This document shows, in pieces, positions 33,866-42,874 of a stretch of DNA of 64,000 nt (position 1 is the first letter of the stretch; each line of letters begins with the position of its first letter). The notes beneath the pieces are model-generated. The model was not told where the DNA came from, ran no database searches, and worked only from the letters and a program-made list of their open reading frames with translations. The stretch comes from Chitinophaga hostae. GTDB taxonomy: Bacteria; Bacteroidota; Bacteroidia; Chitinophagales; Chitinophagaceae. The stretch lies in NCBI RefSeq assembly GCF_018224885.1, contig NZ_JAGTXB010000004.1, positions 62,001-126,000 on the forward strand. Direction: 5' to 3'. A program made the translations under genes and the position numbers.

Positions 33866-36800
33866 TTAATCGTTTTGTATACTAGGAGGAATTAACTTAT
33901 ACATTACCGGCGTTACAACTCTGGAAAGAATAGTTGAACTGATTAGTCCGCCAATCAATACAATTGCTAATGGAGCAACAAGCGGATTGGGGTTCCAGGC
34001 AAGAGGAATTAATCCGCAGATAGCAGTTATGGATGTAAGCACAACGGGTAAAAAGCGGGTTTCTCCTGCTTTATTAATTGCATCGTCTATGCTGTATCCT
34101 TCAGCCCGCAACTGATTTGTAAAATCAACAAGTAACAGTGAATTTTTGACTTGTATGCCCGACAAACCTATGAAGCCAATAATAGAAACCATTGACATGG
34201 GATGGCCGGTGATCAATAGCATGATCACGCCACCCAGAATCCCTAATGGAATAATAGAGAGCACAATGATGATACCTTTAAACGTTTTGAATTGCAGCAA
34301 CAGAACACCAATGAAAAGGAATGTACTTAACAGGATAACAGAGAGAAAATTTCCACCGAGGGTATCGCCTTCCGATTCAGCTTCCCCGGATAACTTGTAA
34401 TAGTAACCCGGCGGCATTTTAAGTTGGTTCAGCTGCGGAACAATGTCCTTTAATAAATCATTAGCATATACACCTTCTTTGGTTAAGGAGGTAATTTTTG
34501 CGAAACGGGATTTATTAAAATGATTGATGGCCGTAGGTGAGGTTTCGAATGTAATGGTTGCAATTTGGCTAACCAACACAGGAATACCTTGTATATTGTT
34601 TACATAGAGATTTTTGAATGCGTCTAAATTTGAGAATTTATCTTTGGGAAGTGTCAGGACAACATTGCGGGCATCGCCTCTGTCATCAATATAATCACCA
34701 ACGGTTAATCCTGCTATTGCCATTCGAATTACCTTATCAACATCGCTTGTAAGCACACCTAATGTGCGGGCTTTTTCTTTATTTATTGCTATTTTAACGT
34801 CAGACTTGTAGGTGTTTAATTCGTTATTGATGTAAACAGTACCTGGGGTGTTGCGTAAAATATCCTCCACTTTAAAGGAAAGCTTACGCAGCGTGTCTGG
34901 GTCTTCACCAAAAACCCTTACAACTATGTTGGCTTCTATCGGCGGTCCCTGTTCAAAATCCTTCACTTCAATTTTGGCATAAGGAAAATCTTTAAACTTT
35001 TCTCTTAGCTGCTTAATCAATGTTACTTTAGCGTCAGGATTAGCCTCATCATCCATCTGTACAAAAACCTGTGCAAAGTCAGGCTTAATATCCTGTTGAT
35101 GTATGTTATAATATATCTGCGGATTTCCTTTACCTACATTACTTGTATAATATACAATCTCTTTATGTTGCTTCAATTCATTTTCCACAAGTTTAGTTAC
35201 ACGATCACTTTCAGGTATATCAGCCTGCAGGGGCATTTTGATATTGATCAGGAACATTGGCTTTTCGGAAGTCGGAAAAAGTTTAAATCCTGTTTTTGTA
35301 AATAAGAAAAAAGCCAGTGCGCTGAGTATTAATGACATTCCAATGGTTGTTTTTGGATATTTTAAAGCTCGTGGCATAATACCGCGATAACTGTAGGTGA
35401 GAAATTTTTGCAGTTGCTTCAGGAAAAAATTGCCTTCTCCATGCGTATGCGTTTTCAATATCCGGCTTCCCAGGAAAGGAACCAGCGTTAAAGCCACGAT
35501 CATTGATGCCAGCACACTGGTGATAACAGCCATAGGCAGGCTGCGCATAAATTCACCGGCTGCATCTGGCAGGAAGGCAAGAGGCAAAAACGCAATGACT
35601 AAAGTGGCTGTACATCCTACAACTGCTATCCCTATTTGTTTTGTGCCTTTCAGAATGGCATCCATTCGTGAGTGCCCTTCCCGAAGCCATCGCTCTATAT
35701 TCTCTACAACTACTATACTGTCATCCACCAACAATCCCAAAGCCACTACGAGTCCAACAATACTGAGCTGGTTTAATGAAAAGCCCAATAAATTCAATGC
35801 AATAAGCCCTAACGCTAAAGAAAGCGGAATAGAAACCATTACGATTAGTGATGCTCTAAATCCTAAAGGCAATAAGGTAATGACTACTAAAACAATGGCT
35901 AAGGCAAAATCAAATCCAAGATGTCCCAAACGTTGAGAAACCATGGTAGCTTGATCAAAGGTTTTGACAAGCTGAATATTAGAAGGCAAACTTTTAGGAA
36001 ACTCTTCCAGTATCGGAAGAAACTCTTCCTGCACTTTCGTTATGTTAACATTGTCTTTCATTGCTGCTGTAACCAGTACAGAGCGATGTCTATTCACCCG
36101 TGTAATATGGTTGACCATTTCGCTTTTATAACTTACATCAGCCACATCCTTCAAGTAAACAATCTTTCCATTGGCGTTGTAGATAACGGTATTGGCAACA
36201 TCCTCAACGTTCTTAAGCTTGCCGCTGGTCTTTACATTAAAAACCTTGCTGTCAAGATTGACGCTTCCTCCGGGAATATCTGCCGCTTCACTTTGCAAAC
36301 TGCCTGCAACTATGTTAAGCGGAATTTTCAGTTGCGCAAGTTTATCCAGTTGCACATCAACACGGATTTCCTGTTCCGGCATGCCGGAATACTTTACCTC
36401 TTTGAGGTTTGTTATTTTCTCCAGACGGGTTTTTAGTTTATCCGCTTCATCTCTCAATAATTTATCAGAGGCGTTATCTGAAACCAATGCCACCTGTAAA
36501 ATTTTCACATCCGAAGAAGAAATCTTTTCTGTTTTGATTTGATAGATATCCTTAGGAAGTTCACTGTTTTTTAAAGCATTTATTTCTGTTGATATCTCCT
36601 GGTATTTATTGTCTATATCAACTCCATATTTGAATTTCACCTGGATTGCCGCTACACCATCCTCAATTGTAGTAAGGATTTTGTCAATGTTTTCCAGACC
36701 ATAAATTTTATTCTCAATTGGTTTTACCACCTGCTCCTCCATGTCTTTAGGACTTGTGCCCGGATATATCACAGTTATAAGATATTCGGGTGGATGTATC

Positions 36801-36916
36801 GTTGGGTCTTCCGAACGGGGCATTGTAAATAAGGCGAGTACACCAACTACTGCAAACAGCAGGAATATGATAAGTGTGAACTGGTAGTTCTTAACGGCGA
36901 AGTTTGTAATTTTCAT
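33866..36916 (-). CDS. RND efflux pump inner-membrane transporter
   Basis: A 1016-residue AcrB/MexB-type proton antiporter with 12 transmembrane helices in two halves and two large periplasmic loops. The proton-relay pair Asp-Asp is present in TM4 (VALGLLVDDSIVVVENIERWL). The N-terminus ITNFAVKNYQFTLIIFLLF and the FMRSLPMAV and GLSGIQVKNSLLLVDF regions fit the export RND family rather than SecDF. It forms a tripartite pump with the adaptor (11 bases upstream in the operon) and the TolC-like channel. The substrate could be drugs, solvents or metabolites. Several Bacteroidota TetR-linked pumps have this gene order. Confidence 0.95.
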   Translation of the reverse strand: MKITNFAVKNYQFTLIIFLLFAVVGVLALFTMPRSEDPTIHPPEYLITVIYPGTSPKDMEEQVVKPIENKIYGLENIDKILTTIEDGVAAIQVKFKYGVDIDNKYQEISTEINALKNSELPKDIYQIKTEKISSSDVKILQVALVSDNASDKLLRDEADKLKTRLEKITNLKEVKYSGMPEQEIRVDVQLDKLAQLKIPLNIVAGSLQSEAADIPGGSVNLDSKVFNVKTSGKLKNVEDVANTVIYNANGKIVYLKDVADVSYKSEMVNHITRVNRHRSVLVTAAMKDNVNITKVQEEFLPILEEFPKSLPSNIQLVKTFDQATMVSQRLGHLGFDFALAIVLVVITLLPLGFRASLIVMVSIPLSLALGLIALNLLGFSLNQLSIVGLVVALGLLVDDSIVVVENIERWLREGHSRMDAILKGTKQIGIAVVGCTATLVIAFLPLAFLPDAAGEFMRSLPMAVITSVLASMIVALTLVPFLGSRILKTHTHGEGNFFLKQLQKFLTYSYRGIMPRALKYPKTTIGMSLILSALAFFLFTKTGFKLFPTSEKPMFLINIKMPLQADIPESDRVTKLVENELKQHKEIVYYTSNVGKGNPQIYYNIHQQDIKPDFAQVFVQMDDEANPDAKVTLIKQLREKFKDFPYAKIEVKDFEQGPPIEANIVVRVFGEDPDTLRKLSFKVEDILRNTPGTVYINNELNTYKSDVKIAINKEKARTLGVLTSDVDKVIRMAIAGLTVGDYIDDRGDARNVVLTLPKDKFSNLDAFKNLYVNNIQGIPVLVSQIATITFETSPTAINHFNKSRFAKITSLTKEGVYANDLLKDIVPQLNQLKMPPGYYYKLSGEAESEGDTLGGNFLSVILLSTFLFIGVLLLQFKTFKGIIIVLSIIPLGILGGVIMLLITGHPMSMVSIIGFIGLSGIQVKNSLLLVDFTNQLRAEGYSIDDAINKAGETRFLPVVLTSITAICGLIPLAWNPNPLVAPLAIVLIGGLISSTILSRVVTPVMYKLIPPSIQND

Positions 36917-36927
36917 ATCTGTTATTA

Positions 36928-37977
36928 TTACCTGATGATTTTTATTGTAGATTTTTCGTTGAGATAGGCGCTATTCGATATCACGATTTCTTTCACTCCA
37001 TCAAGCCCATCTTTTAGATAAACCTGTTGATTGTCGAACCTTGAAATCGTTACAGGAATTTTTCTAACCTTATTGGCCCCGTCGGGTGTGAATACGAATG
37101 CCTTATCACCGTCCGCCTCTACCAAAGAAGCATACGGAATGACATTTACATTTTCATCCTGGCTTGTAGATATCTCCGCCTTGCCAAACATTCCAACAGC
37201 CGGTTTGATGTCGTTTAACTTCAATTTCAATTCTACCTGAAAGGAACCAAGCGTAGGATCTGCCGCTTGTGACTTACGAAATACCAAAGCATCAAATTTT
37301 TTATCCGCATATCCGTCCAGTGTTACTGTTGCCGTTTGCCCAGGATTGGTCACTGCCCATTCGCGGTCAGTTACGCCAACTTTAAGTAAGTAGTTATTGT
37401 TTTGCTTTGTTTCGTTAATGAGAAGTACTGGCATACCAGGCCCGATTACTTCTCCTTCACTGGCAATTTTCTTTGCTACAAAGCCATCAGAGGCAGCATA
37501 TATTTTTGAATAATGTGCGTTAAACGCAACAGCGTCTTTTCCTTTGTGAGCAATATCAAGGGCGGTCTTTGTGTTTTGCAGCTGCTCTAAGGTATACACA
37601 CTGTCTTTGTAAAGATTGACGGCCCGTTGATAATCACGTTGTGCCTTTTCAATACCTAAGTTGGATTGCATTAAGCCTGCATCAATTTCCGTTGAATTGA
37701 GTGTAGCGAGCAACTGGCCTTTTCGAAAGAACTGACCTTCCTCTACAAAAACGCGGCTAATGACGCCACCTATTTTAAAAGAATATTTGGCTTCGTTTTC
37801 TGTGCTTACCAGGCCCGTAGCACTTATTGTTTGGGATAATCCCAATGCAGATACAGAAGAAATCTTTACAGGGATAACATCTGTCCCGCCCAAAGGATTT
37901 TTTTTCTTGTCTTCTGTCGTACAAGAATACAAAACGGATAATACCGCAATAACGCTGAACAATTGTATTTTTTTCAT
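36928..37977 (-). CDS. RND efflux periplasmic adaptor lipoprotein
   Basis: A 349-residue membrane fusion protein of the HlyD/AcrA family with a lipobox LYSC (Cys19). It has a barrel-sandwich/lipoyl pair (GGVISRVFVEEGQFFRKGQLLATL and the later AASDGFVAKKIASEGEVIGPG) flanking a helical hairpin (about 100-150), then a beta barrel. It bridges the RND pump and the outer-membrane channel. Middle gene of the operon, 17 bases after the TolC-like gene. Confidence 0.94.
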   Translation of the reverse strand: MKKIQLFSVIAVLSVLYSCTTEDKKKNPLGGTDVIPVKISSVSALGLSQTISATGLVSTENEAKYSFKIGGVISRVFVEEGQFFRKGQLLATLNSTEIDAGLMQSNLGIEKAQRDYQRAVNLYKDSVYTLEQLQNTKTALDIAHKGKDAVAFNAHYSKIYAASDGFVAKKIASEGEVIGPGMPVLLINETKQNNNYLLKVGVTDREWAVTNPGQTATVTLDGYADKKFDALVFRKSQAADPTLGSFQVELKLKLNDIKPAVGMFGKAEISTSQDENVNVIPYASLVEADGDKAFVFTPDGANKVRKIPVTISRFDNQQVYLKDGLDGVKEIVISNSAYLNEKSTIKIIR

Positions 37978-37994
37978 AATATTTTTTTGTTTGT

Positions 37995-39332
37995 TTATTG
38001 AATGATGAAACTTGCATTGGCCCTTTCTATTTCGGCCTGCTTTATCAATGTGTCGTAAAGTGAAATATTCTCCTGTAGTTGTGCAGATACCAGTTGGTTT
38101 TGTGCATCCAACAGTTCTATGTAAAGAGCAATGCCTTCTTTGTACATCCGCAATTGGTCTTTATAACTTTTTTCAGAAGAAGCCACTTGTGAAACAGCTG
38201 CATTATAATTGACAAGAGCGGCGTTAAATGAATTGGCAGCAATGCTAACCTGTAATTTCAGTTGCTGCTCAGTATTGCTTATTTGCGATTCAATCACTTT
38301 ACCATCTGCCTTCGCCTGCTTTACCTTGTATCTATTTTTGCCTCCTGAAAAAATATCGAAGCCAAGTGAGACCCCGAAAAAATAATAAGGGGATTTATCA
38401 TTTACTTTGAAGTCAAAAGCCTGTGACCCTACATCAAGAAAGGAATTAAGTTTTGGTATTTTGTAGGAATTGGCAAGGCCAATAAGATTCTTATTAATGG
38501 CGGATGCAGTATGTAATTTTACTAATTCTTCCCTTTTATTTATAGCAGTATCATTTACAATATGTGGGTCAGGAACACCCTCTATTGAATCAATAAGCAA
38601 AGGAGATGTCAGTGGTTGGTTGATCAAAAAATTAAAATAGGACCGGGCATTATCCTGGTGTAACATGGAAGTGTTCAGTTGTGCAGTGATCTTTGTTACT
38701 TCATTATTGCTCCTTACTACTGCCGTGCGGTTTACTTTTTGATTATTAAAGAGCGAAGTGTTTATCCTTTCATTTTCCTTTACGAGCGCAAGGACATTTT
38801 CATAAATCCTGATGGCTGCTGTAGCCTGTAAATAATTGTAATAAGCAATCTTGATTTCTTTGACTAGCTCCCGTTTGTAGATATCTATTTCTACCTTTTG
38901 CATGTCATACTGCTGGCTTCTTATTTTCTTATTGTAAACCAGTTCCGCATTAATGATAGGGTAAGTGGCATGCAGTTTTACATCATAAAAATTATTTGGG
39001 TTCAGCAGCACACTTTGGTTTTGTATTTGTGGAAAATTATTAGTGCCTGTCAGTTGGTTAAGCGATTTGTAAACGGGATTCATTAAATCTCCTACCGGAA
39101 TGTCTACGGTGCGTCCGCGGCCTGCAAGGGTATAAGTTCCATTAAAGGCAACATTAGGCAGGAATAAAGACTTAGCCTCTTTCAGGGCCCAAAGGCTTTT
39201 ATCAAGGAGAAATTGTTGCTGACGGATTGTTTCATTACTGCTCAAAGCCGAGTTTATATACTGCTCTAAGTGTGTTTGAGCATACGCGCTTCCTGCACTT
39301 AGCAATAAAAGAAATGAGAATATCTTTTTCAT
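37995..39332 (-). CDS. TolC-family outer-membrane efflux channel
   Basis: A 445-residue protein with signal peptide (1-18, SAYAQ) and two repeats of long amphipathic helices with short barrel segments, as in TolC/OprM. Characteristic segments include LEQYINSALSSNETIRQQ at the N-terminus and the SEKSYKDQLRMYKEGIALYIELLDAQNQL block near the end. It is the first structural gene of the efflux operon and lies 63 bases downstream of the TetR gene; the gap contains a palindrome identical in core to the one before tetR. Confidence 0.93.
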   Translation of the reverse strand: MKKIFSFLLLLSAGSAYAQTHLEQYINSALSSNETIRQQQFLLDKSLWALKEAKSLFLPNVAFNGTYTLAGRGRTVDIPVGDLMNPVYKSLNQLTGTNNFPQIQNQSVLLNPNNFYDVKLHATYPIINAELVYNKKIRSQQYDMQKVEIDIYKRELVKEIKIAYYNYLQATAAIRIYENVLALVKENERINTSLFNNQKVNRTAVVRSNNEVTKITAQLNTSMLHQDNARSYFNFLINQPLTSPLLIDSIEGVPDPHIVNDTAINKREELVKLHTASAINKNLIGLANSYKIPKLNSFLDVGSQAFDFKVNDKSPYYFFGVSLGFDIFSGGKNRYKVKQAKADGKVIESQISNTEQQLKLQVSIAANSFNAALVNYNAAVSQVASSEKSYKDQLRMYKEGIALYIELLDAQNQLVSAQLQENISLYDTLIKQAEIERANASFIIQ

Positions 39333-39364
39333 CTGATTTAATTAAATGAACGTTATATTTTTAA

Positions 39365-39377
39365 TGAACTATGTTCA
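39365..39377. promoter_or_regulatory. TetR-type operator before the efflux genes
   Basis: TGAACTATGTTCA is an inverted repeat of the form TGAAC-N3-GTTCA. It lies between the TetR gene and the TolC-like gene, and on the minus strand overlaps a TTTG-N20-TAACGTTC promoter-like pair. The same 13-bp pattern occurs before the regulator gene. Confidence 0.72.
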
Positions 39378-39395
39378 AATAAAAGGTAAAAAAAA

Positions 39396-40013
39396 TTATA
39401 AATTATTTAGTATTTTCAAAAACTCATCATATGCATCTGCTACAATGTTTTCCGCGTTTTTAATATTCGCGTTTTTTGTTCGGGAACCAATTTCCAGGCT
39501 ACACATGCCATGCAGACAGCTCCATATCAGAAAACACAGCGGGTCCAGGTTATGGCCTTTAAAATGCCCGGCATCCATGCACTGTTTTGCCGTAGTTCTT
39601 AACAAATCAAAGCTTGCTTTTCCTTCATCCCACTCATCTTTTTGGACTGTTTCCAGGAACTCTATAGGTGCTTTAAGCGTAAACATCAGATCGTACATCT
39701 CCGGGTAATCCAGGCCATAATTGATATACACTTTGCCCATTGCCTTTAGCCGCTCCATCGGGTCTGTTACATTAAATAATATTTTCAACTGGCCGCCAAG
39801 GTCAACAAAACCTTGTGTGTGCAACGCATGGAGTATTTCATTCTTATCCCTGAAATAAACATATACAGTACCAATGCTGTAGTCTATGGAATCAGCAATA
39901 TTTCTGATAGTGGTTTGCCCGATGCCCTTTTCCACAAACAACTTACGGGCAGCTTTTAAAATAAGTGCCTTTAGTTCTTCCTTCTCTCTTGTTTTTCTTT
40001 CTTTGGTGCTCAT
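39396..40013 (-). CDS. TetR-family transcriptional repressor
   Basis: ATG 40013 (MSTKERKTREKEEL...) is used; sequence further upstream in this frame covers the operator region. The 205-residue product has the TetR HTH at about 15-60 (TTIRNIADSIDYSIGTVYVYFRDKNEIL) and an all-helical ligand-binding domain. It lies immediately upstream of the efflux operon on the same strand. Two copies of TGAAC-N3-GTTCA, one before its own start and one before the TolC-like gene, indicate that it represses itself and the pump. Confidence 0.93.
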   Translation of the reverse strand: MSTKERKTREKEELKALILKAARKLFVEKGIGQTTIRNIADSIDYSIGTVYVYFRDKNEILHALHTQGFVDLGGQLKILFNVTDPMERLKAMGKVYINYGLDYPEMYDLMFTLKAPIEFLETVQKDEWDEGKASFDLLRTTAKQCMDAGHFKGHNLDPLCFLIWSCLHGMCSLEIGSRTKNANIKNAENIVADAYDEFLKILNNL

Positions 40014-40436
40014 AAAATCAATTTCGATACAAAATAAATGAACATTGTTCATTTTTCCAAATAAACTGAACATTATTTTCAAAATTATATCTGTTTTTAA
40101 CGACATGTCGAGTGACGACTAGCTCATTTGTTAAATTTGTATTAGTTCAGTTAATTTTTTCGCAACATTCGGCAACCGTATAAGCGGCATATTTGAACCG
40201 AAATAATGGGGGTTACTTTAAGCGTAATACACAAACTATCCTTGATAAATCCTGAATGGCAAATCAATGATGTCAGATTGATACATAATTTGACCTAGAT
40301 TTCCTTATTTCTGATTTGATAGAAAAAATATCCCTTCGCGCTTGCGACTTCATTGACTTTCAGCATGCAATTGCATTGGCTGCTAGACTTATATACAACG
40401 GTGTTGGTTTAATATTGGTAAAGCAAATCTACTATT
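40014..40436. other. Intergenic region between tetR and the serine recombinase
   Basis: Apart from the TetR operator at 40036-40054, the 423 bases are A/T-rich and hold only a 12-bp palindrome ATGCAATTGCAT at 40365-40376. No RNA gene or gene remnant is recognised. The promoter of the recombinase must lie in its right part but is not clear. Confidence 0.4.
40036..40054. promoter_or_regulatory. TetR-type operator before the regulator gene
   Basis: AAATGAAC-ATT-GTTCATTT is a perfect 8-bp inverted repeat with three-base spacer. On the minus strand it lies between a TTTG (minus-33-like) and a TTATTTTG (minus-7-like) element, so a bound repressor would block RNA polymerase. Confidence 0.75.
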
Positions 40437-41903
40437 ATGAAATCAGCCTATTTATACGTTCGGGTAAGTACGGACGAACAAAAGAAAAAAGGTTATTCTC
40501 TTGTAGAACAGGAAGACCGCCTTTTAAAGCACTGCGAGTTTAACGATATTAAAATCAAAGGAATATTCCGGGAAGATTTCTCTGCCAAGGATTTCAATCG
40601 TCCCGAATGGAAGAAACTCATTAAAATTATTCGAAAAAACAAGCATCGGCCATCTGAAAACATACTCTTTATAAAGTGGGATCGATTTAGTAGAAGCATC
40701 GAATATGCCTACCAAATGATCAGGACATTAAGAGATTTAAATGTTCAGGCTATGGCAATTGATCAACCCATTGATTTTGATATACCAGAAAGTATTGTAA
40801 TGCTCGCTGTCTATTTATCCATACCAGAAGCAGAAAACTGCAGGCGAGGGTTAACTACATCAGATGGCATCAGAAGAGCAAAGAAAATGGGTAAATGGCC
40901 GACTAAGGCACCTGTCGGATATACGAATCGAACGGCACCCGATGGTAAAAAGTTTATTATGCCCAAGCATCCCGAGGCAGAATATATAAAATGGTCGTTT
41001 GAACAGCTGGCAACTGGTACCTGTACTATAAGTCAAGTAATGAAAATTGCCCACATTAAAGGCCTTCAATGTGGACGCAGCCATTTTTGGAGAATTGTAC
41101 GCAACCCTATCTACTGTGGGATTATTAAGATTCCTGCCGGTCGTAATGAGGAAGAACAATATGTCAAAGGGATTCATGAGCCGCTCATTTCAGAAGCCCT
41201 ATTTTTTCAGGTTCAAAGTCTCACAAATAAAAAGAACAACAAACTAGAAAGTAAAGAAGCTTTAAAATCAGTATTTCCTTTAAGGGGACTTTTATCCTGT
41301 CCGTGGTGCGGTGGTAAACTTACGGGAAGCATATCACAGGGGAAACACTCAAAATATGCTTACTATCACTGCTTAGGAAATAGATGCAAGGGTAGATTCC
41401 GCGCGGAAGTATTAAATAATAACTATGAAGAAAAGCTAAAGCATATACGTTTGCGGCCAGCAGCACATGAATTGTTCAACCTTATACTAGAAGATGAGAA
41501 CATCTTTACTCGACAAAGAGAATACTCGGACCATCGTAAGGAGATTTTATCACAAATCTCGACACAGGAACTGGAAATTTCAAAGGCAAGAAAATTCTTT
41601 TTGAATGGAAAAATCGACTATGACGACTTTGTTAAGCTGAAACAGGAATCCAACGAGATATTGATCCAGTTGAATATCCAGTTGTGCAATGTGACCACTA
41701 AGCTGGAGGACTGCAAACAGAATAATAACGTATGGCCCTATGCCGATCTTAATATTCTTCGATCGTATAAAGAGCAAGACTTAAGAGGCAAGCGTGATAT
41801 TATAAGCTTGTTTACTCCAGCATCAATAAACCCATTTACAAAAGACTTCGATGTAATACATGTGGACAAAGTGCTGTCCCTGATCACAGAATATTGTGAA
41901 TAG
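40437..41903 (+). CDS. Large serine recombinase (integrase type)
   Basis: A 488-residue recombinase. The resolvase catalytic domain (1-150) begins YLYVRVSTDEQ with nucleophile Ser11 and includes IKWDRFSRS. A recombinase domain (about 160-260; KAPVGYTNRTAPDGKKF) follows, then a zinc ribbon with CPWCGGKL and CLGNRCKG around residues 285-310, and a coiled-coil segment (about 350-410). This is the architecture of serine integrases of phages and mobilisable elements, which recombine attP with attB. Its attachment site is not identified. It lies near the right end of island 1 with a small gene after it. Confidence 0.93.
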   Translation: MKSAYLYVRVSTDEQKKKGYSLVEQEDRLLKHCEFNDIKIKGIFREDFSAKDFNRPEWKKLIKIIRKNKHRPSENILFIKWDRFSRSIEYAYQMIRTLRDLNVQAMAIDQPIDFDIPESIVMLAVYLSIPEAENCRRGLTTSDGIRRAKKMGKWPTKAPVGYTNRTAPDGKKFIMPKHPEAEYIKWSFEQLATGTCTISQVMKIAHIKGLQCGRSHFWRIVRNPIYCGIIKIPAGRNEEEQYVKGIHEPLISEALFFQVQSLTNKKNNKLESKEALKSVFPLRGLLSCPWCGGKLTGSISQGKHSKYAYYHCLGNRCKGRFRAEVLNNNYEEKLKHIRLRPAAHELFNLILEDENIFTRQREYSDHRKEILSQISTQELEISKARKFFLNGKIDYDDFVKLKQESNEILIQLNIQLCNVTTKLEDCKQNNNVWPYADLNILRSYKEQDLRGKRDIISLFTPASINPFTKDFDVIHVDKVLSLITEYCE

Positions 41904-41942
41904 GACACTATTGTCAACCATCTTAAAACTAACTTAAAGAAT

Positions 41943-42185
41943 ATGCTACAATCATTTTACAGGAACGGAAAAGCCTTTTCAACCAGAAAAGTTTCCACGG
42001 AGCAAGCCATAACAATATTGAGGCGTAACGGTATAAGCGTAAACAGCGAGAACGCCGAAATTATTTTAGAATTTCTTTATCTCGTCGCAAGGACCTACAG
42101 AAATCCTGAAAACAATGAAGAATGCGCAAAGCTCGAGCCTAAAGAAGATATCGAACATCAAGAGCCACGCTCAGAAGGTTTTTAG
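41943..42185 (+). CDS. Small protein accompanying the serine recombinase
   Basis: An 80-residue protein with a two-helix core (STEQAITILRRNGISVNSENAEIILEFLYLVAR) and an acidic tail. Similar short helical proteins are familiar beside recombinases in Bacteroidota mobile elements, but I know of no established function. It starts 39 bases after the recombinase stop and is probably cotranscribed. It may be a directionality or regulatory factor; this is only a guess from location and size. Confidence 0.6.
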   Translation: MLQSFYRNGKAFSTRKVSTEQAITILRRNGISVNSENAEIILEFLYLVARTYRNPENNEECAKLEPKEDIEHQEPRSEGF

Positions 42186-42303
42186 GCGACTTTTTTAGTA
42201 GAAAAATTGAAAGACAAAATCAGATGTAAAAATCTCGAACACTTTTCCATCTTAGAGATTTGAAAATTAATAATTTGTGAATCAGGCCCTTATAAGCATA
42301 AAA

Positions 42304-42335
42304 AAAGGAAACAACTGAAATTTGTTGTTTCCTTT
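42304..42335 (-). terminator. Minus-strand terminator next to attachment copy B
   Basis: AAAGGAAACAAC (42304-42315) and GTTGTTTCCTTT (42324-42335) pair perfectly. On the minus strand the stem is followed by seven T. It directly abuts the tRNA-end-like copy B. Confidence 0.88.
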
Positions 42336-42336
42336 A

Positions 42337-42357
42337 GCGGACCGGACGGGACTGCAA
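42337..42357 (-). repeat. Attachment copy B (left end of island 2)
   Basis: A 21-bp sequence beginning GCGGACCGGA and ending CGGGACTGCAA, identical to copy C at 63683-63703. On the minus strand it reads as the 3' part of a tRNA T-arm and acceptor stem followed by an intrinsic terminator. No tRNA 5' half lies to the right. Confidence 0.8.
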
Positions 42358-42874
42358 TAATGCCTTATAAATCGCAGTTTTACAGCAGGTTTTCGGTTAG
42401 TGTATCCGAATTTGTTACCTCGCAGTATAACTTATATTGACTGTGTTTGAAAGAGCTTTTAACCGTCACAATTATACGAAAAATAAAGCTTGTAATGATG
42501 TAATTCGAGCTATATTTTATGATGCCATAGCATAGTGTTGTTATACTATATACATGCCGTATACAAGGATTTGACTTGCAATAATAAGATGATTGAATAG
42601 GTGTCGAATTCAAAAATAGCTGCATTTTACGTTCATCAACGTTTAGAAAATAATTGGCTTTTTTTAATCCTTTGAGAAAGTGAAGTGATGAGACACTGAT
42701 ATCCCTGCATACTGGTTTTCGTATGCCAAGGTCTTAAATACAAAAATCTATTCTAATGCTTATTCATATTTTGTAACTTATTGAAGTTTTGTTAAATTGT
42801 TTCTTTAAGCGTCATGTGTGAATGGAAATACCTCATTAACCTATTGTTAATCAACCAATAAATAATCATTAAAG
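42358..42874. other. Left end of island 2, non-coding
   Basis: These 517 bases contain an arm-like sequence at 42399-42419 that recurs near the integrase (63560-63580). The rest is A/T-rich with no recognisable gene; it must carry the promoter of the cold-shock protein gene at 42875. Confidence 0.5.
42399..42419 (+). repeat. Arm-like terminal repeat, left end of island 2
   Basis: Begins AGTGTATCCG and ends TTTGTTACC; it matches 63560-63580 at 19 of 21 bases in the same orientation. It lies 42 bases inside copy B. A candidate integrase arm-binding site. Confidence 0.6.

Larger units (their letters stand above)
31420..42357. mobile_element. Integrated element or island 1 (efflux cargo, serine recombinase)
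   Basis: The segment is bounded by attachment-like copies A and B and is more A/T-rich than the flanking chromosome. It contains a TetR-controlled tripartite efflux operon with two oxidoreductase genes, and near its right end a large serine recombinase with a small accompanying gene. The two border copies match at only 17 of 21 bases, so the segment may be a decayed element, or a serine-recombinase element nested in older insertion debris. No relaxase, coupling protein or phage structural genes are seen. Confidence 0.5.

Noticed and set aside
40437-42357. Copies A and B as the attachment sites of the serine recombinase
   Set aside because: Serine integrases leave hybrid attL/attR sharing only a 2-bp core, while these copies look like tRNA ends used by tyrosine integrases. 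The link is unsupported.
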